Shown: positions 40,550-45,114 of the stretch, piece after piece
How positions within the stretch are numbered: position 1 is the stretch's first letter
Layout of the letters: every line of letters begins with the position of its first letter
From: Centipeda periodontii DSM 2778
GTDB lineage: Bacteria; Bacillota; Negativicutes; Selenomonadales; Selenomonadaceae
Reading direction: 5' to 3'
DNA: 45,114 bases
Assembly: GCF_000213975.1 (NCBI RefSeq)
Contig: NZ_GL892076.1
Location: 1,862,384-1,907,497, forward strand
Position numbers and translations under genes: made by a program
Notes under the pieces: generated by a model
The model's database searches: none
Told to the model about the DNA's origin: nothing
What the model saw: the letters and a program-made list of their open reading frames with translations, nothing else

Positions 40550-42661
40550 TTAGAACGTCAGCACAAGAGTTTCGCCCGCCTTGGCGTCCATGTCCGTCAT
40601 CTTCTTCATGAGCGGATATTCAGCGGAGTTCGTGACCGCCATGATGACCGTGTCCTGATAGCCCGCCGCATGAATCACATCGCGGTCGAACTTCACGAGC
40701 GGCGCACCCGCCTTGACACGATCGCCCATCTTGACAAGCAGTTCAAAGCCCTTGCCCTCGAGTTTCACTGTGTCCACGCCGATATGGATGAGGAGTTCCG
40801 CGCCGTTGTCCATACGGAGACCGACCGCATGGCGGCTGTCCTCCATGACCATCGTGACCTCGGCATCCGCAGGAGCGACCACAACGCCCTCCGTCGGCTC
40901 GACCGCAACGCCGTCGCCCATCATCTTCTGCGAGAACATCTCGTCCTTGACCTCGCTCATATCGATGATATGACCCGTTGTAGCAGCCGTAATGGCAAAG
41001 GACTTCTCTGTGCCGACCGCGACCTCGTCCACATCGGAGGCAGGAGCGGTCATGAGCGCCTCGAAGCGCTCGCGGATCTGCGGGACGGAGAGACCGACGA
41101 TGACTTGGAATGCATGACCGTTGCGGACAAGACCATGTGCGCCCGCCTCGGTGAATGCACCCGTCGGAGCGACGAGTTCGGGATCGTTGACCGTGACGCG
41201 CAGACGCGTTGCGCAGTTCGTCACGTCCTTGATGTTTGCCGCGCCGCCGAGACCGTCGAGGAAGGCGCGCGCCTTGACATCGCGCTCATCGAGCTTCATG
41301 CCGGGAGCGGCTGCCGTAGCACCTGCTGCACCCGCCTGTTTTGCCTTGTAGTCCGCCTTCGTGAAGAGCTTGTCCTCTACGCCGTCGTCCGTGCGGCCGG
41401 GTGTCTTGTAGTCCTTGAGCTGAATGACAAAGCGGAAGACGAAGAAGTAAATCGCGGTGAAGCACAGTCCCACACCGATCTGCATGAGATACGTCGCATA
41501 GTGATACGGGAAGAGCGGAATCCAGTTCTGCACGAAGCAGTCAATCAGACCGCCGCCGAAGTTGCCCGAGAGCCCGATTGCGTAGAGCGTTGCAGAAAGC
41601 GTCGCCGAGAGGATGGCGTGCAGGAGATAGAGAAGCGGTGCAACGAAGAGGAAGGTAAACTCGATCGGCTCCGTGATGCCGCAGAGAACCGCCGTGATGG
41701 TCGCGGGGATGAGAAGGGCGGCAGTCTTCTTGCGCTTTTCGGGCTTCGCACACATATAGATCGCGAGTGCCGCGCCGGGCAGACCGAAGACCTTGCCGCT
41801 GCCGTGGAGGGCGAAGCCGCCCTCGGGAAAGAGTTCGCGCAGGGACTGACCGCTGACCATGAAGTCATTGATGTGTCCGAGCCAGTATGCCTGGATGCCG
41901 CCGTCGACAACCGCAGGACCGAACATGAACGGGAGATAGATGAAGTGATGCAGACCTGCCGGCAGGAGCATTTTCTCCGAGAACGTGTATGCCCAGACGC
42001 CGAGGATGCCGCTGGTCTTGAGGAAGAACTGGAACTGCTCGATGGCGTGCTGTACCGCCGGCCAGACGATGCAGAAGAGAAGTGCCATCGGGATCATAAC
42101 GACGAAGCCGATCGCCACGACGAACGCGGGACCTTTGAAGATGCCGAGCCAGTCGGGGATGTTCGTGTCATAGAAGTGGTTGTGTAGGAATGCCGTGCAG
42201 CAGGCGATGAAGATCGCGCCGAGCATACCCATGTCGAGCGTCTTGATGTTCGCGATCATCGCGAGCCCTGTGCCGGGCCCCGCCTGTTGGCTGTAGTCCA
42301 CGCCAAATGCGCTGCCGTGGAGCGTGAGGAACGCGGAGATGAAGTAGTTGAACAGCATATAGATGACAAATGATTCCATCGCACAGCGCGCGGGTTCCTT
42401 TTTTGCAAAGCCGATCGGCACGGCGATGGCGAAGAGAATGGGCATCTGCGCAAACACCGTCCACGCACCCTGTTCGACGACGAACCAGAAATCGTACCAG
42501 AGTGTACCCTGTGCGGCGATGCTGCCGAGCAGCCCCTCGTTCTTGCAGACGATGGACACCGCCACCGTAAGTCCGAAGAATGCAAACAGAATGACGGGCG
42601 TATACATCGCGCCGCCAAACCGCTGCATGTTCTGCATGATGACATCCTTGCTGAGTGCCAT
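40550..42661 (-). CDS. PTS alpha-glucoside permease, fused EIICBA (glucose family)
   Basis: 703 residues, ATG after aaggagga. EIIC spans about 1-420 with some ten membrane segments and signatures GVDYSQQAGPGTG, EKMLLPAGLHHFIYLPFMFG and GITEPIEFTFLFVAP. EIIB has the phospho-Cys in DVTNCATRLRVTVND (Cys483). EIIA has the phospho-His in ELLIHIGVDTV (His626). Ala-rich linkers join them. The EIIC sequence is closest by eye to MalX/AglA/GlvC alpha-glucoside permeases, not to trehalose permeases. It imports and phosphorylates the sugar with phosphate from HPr. Confidence 0.92.
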   Translation of the reverse strand: MALSKDVIMQNMQRFGGAMYTPVILFAFFGLTVAVSIVCKNEGLLGSIAAQGTLWYDFWFVVEQGAWTVFAQMPILFAIAVPIGFAKKEPARCAMESFVIYMLFNYFISAFLTLHGSAFGVDYSQQAGPGTGLAMIANIKTLDMGMLGAIFIACCTAFLHNHFYDTNIPDWLGIFKGPAFVVAIGFVVMIPMALLFCIVWPAVQHAIEQFQFFLKTSGILGVWAYTFSEKMLLPAGLHHFIYLPFMFGPAVVDGGIQAYWLGHINDFMVSGQSLRELFPEGGFALHGSGKVFGLPGAALAIYMCAKPEKRKKTAALLIPATITAVLCGITEPIEFTFLFVAPLLYLLHAILSATLSATLYAIGLSGNFGGGLIDCFVQNWIPLFPYHYATYLMQIGVGLCFTAIYFFVFRFVIQLKDYKTPGRTDDGVEDKLFTKADYKAKQAGAAGATAAAPGMKLDERDVKARAFLDGLGGAANIKDVTNCATRLRVTVNDPELVAPTGAFTEAGAHGLVRNGHAFQVIVGLSVPQIRERFEALMTAPASDVDEVAVGTEKSFAITAATTGHIIDMSEVKDEMFSQKMMGDGVAVEPTEGVVVAPADAEVTMVMEDSRHAVGLRMDNGAELLIHIGVDTVKLEGKGFELLVKMGDRVKAGAPLVKFDRDVIHAAGYQDTVIMAVTNSAEYPLMKKMTDMDAKAGETLVLTF

Positions 42662-42766
42662 GTGCGTTCCTCCTTATCCCAAAAACCAAACCCCTGCGGC
42701 AGGGAAGCCCATGCTTCCCGAGAATGAAACTGAAACTAATATGAAATCCGTTGTCTATAAGATAGC

Positions 42767-42803
42767 GTAAAAATGCCGCGAACGCAATAGCTTCGCGGCA
42801 TTT
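42767..42803 (-). terminator. Terminator between rpiR-type regulator and PTS operon
   Basis: AAATGCCGCGAA (42771-42782) pairs with TTCGCGGCATTT (42792-42803); the minus strand continues in TTTTTACG. It ends the regulator transcript, so the PTS operon needs its own promoter in 42665-42765, where tgaaac-type direct repeats near 42724-42740 may be an operator. Confidence 0.8.
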
Positions 42804-42895
42804 GGGAGAGATGTACGGAGACTGTACTGTGGTACATGGGATGAAAAATGTTACAGGCAGATTTTGTGAGTATGGGGTATCATGCTCTCTTTTCG

Positions 42896-43666
42896 TCATT
42901 TTTCTGTCAACTCCTGCACATAAAGCCGATAATGTACGTACCATATTTCCAGCAGCAGGAAGTAGGCGAGCATGGATTTGAACTGCAGCCGCTGCTCGTT
43001 CTCGGGCAAATCGAACGCGGCGGGCGTGACATAGAGGTTTTCGCTTGAGCGGGAGGCGAGCGTGTTGTGCCGCATCTCTGTGATGGAGAGGATGGGGACG
43101 CCCTTGAGGCTGAGCCGGTCGGCGAACTCCACGACGCGCTCGCTTTCGCCTGAGAGGGAGACGAAGATAAAGAGGTCATCGGGACCCGCCGCTTGATAGA
43201 CGGAGTAGAATTCCTCGCGGCCTGCGATCTCGTAGATGAAGATGTTGTCGTAGACGAAGAGGCGCTTCAGCTCCTGCATGACATTCGTCTGCACATAGCC
43301 GGAGGCGTATGCAAAGATGCGATGCGCCTCGTGGATGAGGCGGCTTGCACGCGTGTAGTCGCGCCGCATCAGCTCGCGCCATGTCTGATCGTAGAAGCTG
43401 CCGAGCGAGCTCCTTATATCCTTTGCGGGAATGGGCTGCGACGTGCTTTCCATGCGCATGAATGCCTTCATCTCGCCGAACCCGTCAAAGCCGAGCTTCT
43501 GCGCAAAGCGCACGACGGACGCGCTTGAGACGGCGCATGCACGCGCAAGCTCATGGATGGAGACACGGCTTGCCGCCGTGCGGTTGCTGTCGATCCAGCG
43601 CCAGATGCACCGATCTGCATCGCTGAGATCGCGCAGGTGCGCGTTGATTCGTTCCGTAAGCTGCAT
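42896..43666 (-). CDS. RpiR/MurR-family transcriptional regulator
   Basis: 256 residues, ATG after ggagaga. The N-terminal HTH_6 domain has ASRVSIHELARACAVSSASV with VRFAQKLGFDGFGEMKAFMR (1-75). The SIS sugar-phosphate isomerase-like domain (about 105-235) has IFAYASGYVQTNVMQELKRL and DDLFIFVSLSGESERVVEFA, which bind phosphosugars. Located directly upstream of the alpha-glucoside PTS operon in the same direction, so it probably senses the imported phosphorylated sugar and controls the operon. Confidence 0.92.
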   Translation of the reverse strand: MQLTERINAHLRDLSDADRCIWRWIDSNRTAASRVSIHELARACAVSSASVVRFAQKLGFDGFGEMKAFMRMESTSQPIPAKDIRSSLGSFYDQTWRELMRRDYTRASRLIHEAHRIFAYASGYVQTNVMQELKRLFVYDNIFIYEIAGREEFYSVYQAAGPDDLFIFVSLSGESERVVEFADRLSLKGVPILSITEMRHNTLASRSSENLYVTPAAFDLPENEQRLQFKSMLAYFLLLEIWYVHYRLYVQELTEK

Positions 43667-43700
43667 CTCGTTCTCTCCTTATAACATAACTTATTTTCTG

Positions 43701-43757
43701 TTGATTCCCTGCATACAAACAGGGCGCAATTCACTGTTCTTCGGGCGCTGTGGTTTT
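43701..43757. repeat. Dispersed repeat shared with 22335-22393
   Basis: Directly downstream of the FtsZ-like gene at 43757, on its coding strand. It matches the DNA directly upstream of the FtsZ-like gene at 21576-22313. Confidence 0.6.
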
Positions 43758-44524
43758 TAGGACATGGTCTGTGCGACAAAAACAAGGATTTCGTTCTTAT
43801 CATGTACCTCAATCTGCCATAGAACATTGACCCCATCCGCAAAACGACCGGCGATGGCTTCCGATTTTTCCATCACATCGAACATGGAAAGGTCCTTTGA
43901 GCCTCTGAAAATCAGCTGTACGCCCCGCGCTGCGCTGTTCCGCACAGGCATCTCCTCCCACGGGAGAATTGCTCCCGAGATCCATCGCAGATTCCCCTTT
44001 GTCGATGCAAGAAGCGGTAAAACATCGTCCCATGTCGCACCCACTACTTGAGATCGACGCGGCGCCCACAAGCCCGACCCACAAATATAAGCCTTCGCAG
44101 AATCGGCATCCACAAAACAAAGAACAGCAGGTCTTGCGCATCGGTCACCGTCATCCTCCTGCAAGGCAGCCAACCGCTCTGCGCAAGCGATAAAGTTTTC
44201 CTCAGAATCCGTGCGGTAGACACAAAGGACATCCTGCTCTTTTAGCACCGCAGTCGGCAGGCTTTTTGCCTGCACGTCCGAAATCAGCATGGTATTCCGC
44301 CAAGCCACCTCATCGATGGACGCAGAAGCCTCATGCTCCTGTTCCTCGTTCGGATAAAAGAGATGCACGGGCATACCGCATAGGGATTCCCCCTTCTCTG
44401 TACGGGAATAATAGTGAGCGAGTGCAGAAAACACGCTCTCATCCGCACAGGTAAGTCGGATTCCTCTGTCCATCTCATTGTCCGAAGAAGTATTTTCTTC
44501 CTCTTTGAACATTTCCTCAAACAT
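43757..44524 (-). CDS. Single-unit FtsZ C-terminal-domain-like protein, unknown function (third family member)
   Basis: 255 residues, ATG after gaggga. Same order as its relatives at 19.8-22.3 kb: CGMPVHLFYP near 49, RNTMLISDVQ near 76, KEQDVLCVYRTDSEENF near 94 and AVLCFVDADSAKAYI near 138. The FtsZ-like half is the best preserved: TWDDVLPLLASTKGNLRWIS, ARGVQLIFRGSKDLSMFDV and VNVLWQIEV. FtsZ has DFADVKT, GARGVLxNxTGGKDLTLFEV and ANIIFG in the same order. No tubulin GTP-binding loop. Here it stands alone behind the RpiR gene, with no nuclease partner nearby. Confidence 0.6.
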   Translation of the reverse strand: MFEEMFKEEENTSSDNEMDRGIRLTCADESVFSALAHYYSRTEKGESLCGMPVHLFYPNEEQEHEASASIDEVAWRNTMLISDVQAKSLPTAVLKEQDVLCVYRTDSEENFIACAERLAALQEDDGDRCARPAVLCFVDADSAKAYICGSGLWAPRRSQVVGATWDDVLPLLASTKGNLRWISGAILPWEEMPVRNSAARGVQLIFRGSKDLSMFDVMEKSEAIAGRFADGVNVLWQIEVHDKNEILVFVAQTMS

Positions 44525-44966
44525 TGTTCTCCCTCATTTCAGTCAAGATCGGATTTTCCTCAAAGCCCTATACAAATATCACTGTACTATAAAAATCATA
44601 TCGGTCATATCCTCCTCTATTGCCTAAAACCATCTTTAGTATGCATCGATTTTTTCAAGTGTCGCCCAAGTCTGAACATAATCCATGCTGTTTGGCAATC
44701 GCTTCATATCCTCTCTTGCTGATGATAGTATAGCATATCTGATGTTAAAATTTTTACCTTTCGAGATGTTCAAAAATTTAGATGGGTTTGTGTGGTGTTT
44801 GATCAAAGATATTTTACCAGATTGGGAGTGTATATTCTGCTTTTTTTTGCGTTCGATTTCATTTTACAATAAACCACCGAATTTTTTTGAGACAAACAGG
44901 AATAGTGCCATACCGCAGAGAACTGTTCACTTCATGAGGTTACGAAATGATATAATGGAGGGCTGT
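44525..44966. other. 442-bp A/T-rich gap without a recognised gene
   Basis: It should contain the promoter of the FtsZ-like gene (minus strand). It contains a copy of the dispersed near-palindrome (44855-44875) after a T8 run at 44841-44848. No conserved frame was recognised; a plus-strand frame at 44685-45080 overlaps it but only its last part is family-like. Confidence 0.5.
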
Positions 44967-45080
44967 ATGATGAAGATTGAGCACGTTGCTATGTATGTGA
45001 ATGATTTGGAGGCAGCCAAGGAGTTCTTCGTAAAGTATCTGAACGGCACTGCCAACGACGGTTACCCCAATGCGCCGTAA
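44967..45080 (+). pseudogene. VOC/glyoxalase-family protein, truncated after ~35 residues
   Basis: ATG after ggaggg. The first residues, KIEHVAMYVNDLEAAKEFFV with KYLNGTANDGY, are the typical first beta-alpha unit of vicinal-oxygen-chelate proteins (metal His in EHVAMYV). Normal length is ~125 residues; this frame stops at 45080 right where a GC-rich hairpin starts. An insertion or recombination probably cut the gene. Confidence 0.75.
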
Positions 45081-45104
45081 AGCCCCGCCCTTTAGGGCTG
45101 GGGA
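45081..45104 (+). other. Possible IS200/IS605-type end hairpin
   Basis: AGCCCCGCCCTTTAGGGCTG followed by GGG: CCCC and GCCC pair with GGGC and GGGG around TTTA. This form is common at the right end of IS200/IS605 elements downstream of tnpB. The window ends before any transposase gene can be seen. Confidence 0.4.
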
Positions 45105-45114
45105 TATAAGGCGT

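Noticed and set aside
40508-42187. A 559-codon open frame on the plus strand across the PTS gene
   Set aside because: It is antisense to a confident PTS gene in GC-rich DNA, where opposite-strand frames stay open by chance. Its protein is an unnatural run of Asp/Glu/Arg/His without motifs.
1-45114. tRNA, rRNA or CRISPR genes
   Set aside because: I read both strands for tRNA arm patterns, rRNA-like blocks and regularly spaced repeats, and saw none that I could support.

Overview
The window looks like part of a chromosome from a diderm Firmicute of the class Negativicutes, most likely a Selenomonas or Centipeda relative. This is inferred, not proven. Strong Firmicute-type ribosome binding sites, a glucose-family PTS permease and an RpiR regulator occur together with an outer-membrane TonB-dependent receptor. 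Housekeeping-like genes at 7.3-11.3 kb and 34.3-43.7 kb are clearly GC-rich. Most defence and unknown genes between 0.7-4.6 kb and 18.7-32.1 kb are AT-richer, as expected for transferred DNA.

Layout. 1-4.6 kb holds a type III restriction-modification system (end of mod, complete res) and a convergent DUF1016/YhcG-type nuclease. 4.7-5.8 kb is a comM/yifB gene that keeps its promoter and start but has lost its last third. 6.0-7.2 kb is a decayed IS30-like element. 7.3-11.9 kb is a GC-rich block: an unknown small gene, then a MarR-controlled operon (SAM methyltransferase, TonB receptor, ECF-S-like membrane protein) with a clear palindromic operator. 11.9-14.6 kb is an IS30-like element with an IS3-like element nested inside it; both keep terminal repeats and 3-bp target duplications. 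14.6-17.2 kb carries one intact and two broken large serine recombinases. 17.3-17.9 kb is a RelB/DinJ-YafQ-type toxin-antitoxin pair.

18-34 kb is a mosaic of modules separated by decayed copies of the comM 5' end. The first module has a PD-(D/E)XK nuclease and two genes of an unrecognised family whose C-terminal half resembles the FtsZ C-terminal domain. An ISL3 fragment and a broken Rpn-type nuclease follow. Next comes a second, NucS-like nuclease, again beside a remnant of the FtsZ-like family. Then a divergent cluster encodes a WYL regulator, a CbxX-type AAA+ ATPase, a PPP-family phosphatase, an unknown 415-residue protein and a membrane protein. A second toxin-antitoxin pair and more Rpn and comM debris close the mosaic.

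33.8-45.1 kb returns to metabolism: a SemiSWEET sugar transporter with a frame break, a DyP peroxidase divergent from an aldo/keto reductase, a MITE-like element, a hexokinase, and an operon for alpha-glucoside use (PTS EIICBA, GH13 glucosidase, HAD phosphatase) preceded by an RpiR regulator. A third FtsZ-like gene and a truncated VOC gene abutting a possible IS200/IS605 end finish the window.

How the parts may work together. Alpha-glucosides would enter through the PTS, be split by the GH13 enzyme, and free glucose would be phosphorylated by hexokinase. The two most interesting unexplained parts are the FtsZ-like family paired with nucleases, and the WYL/AAA+/phosphatase/membrane cluster. 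Both sit in a defence-rich mosaic built around repeated comM fragments.
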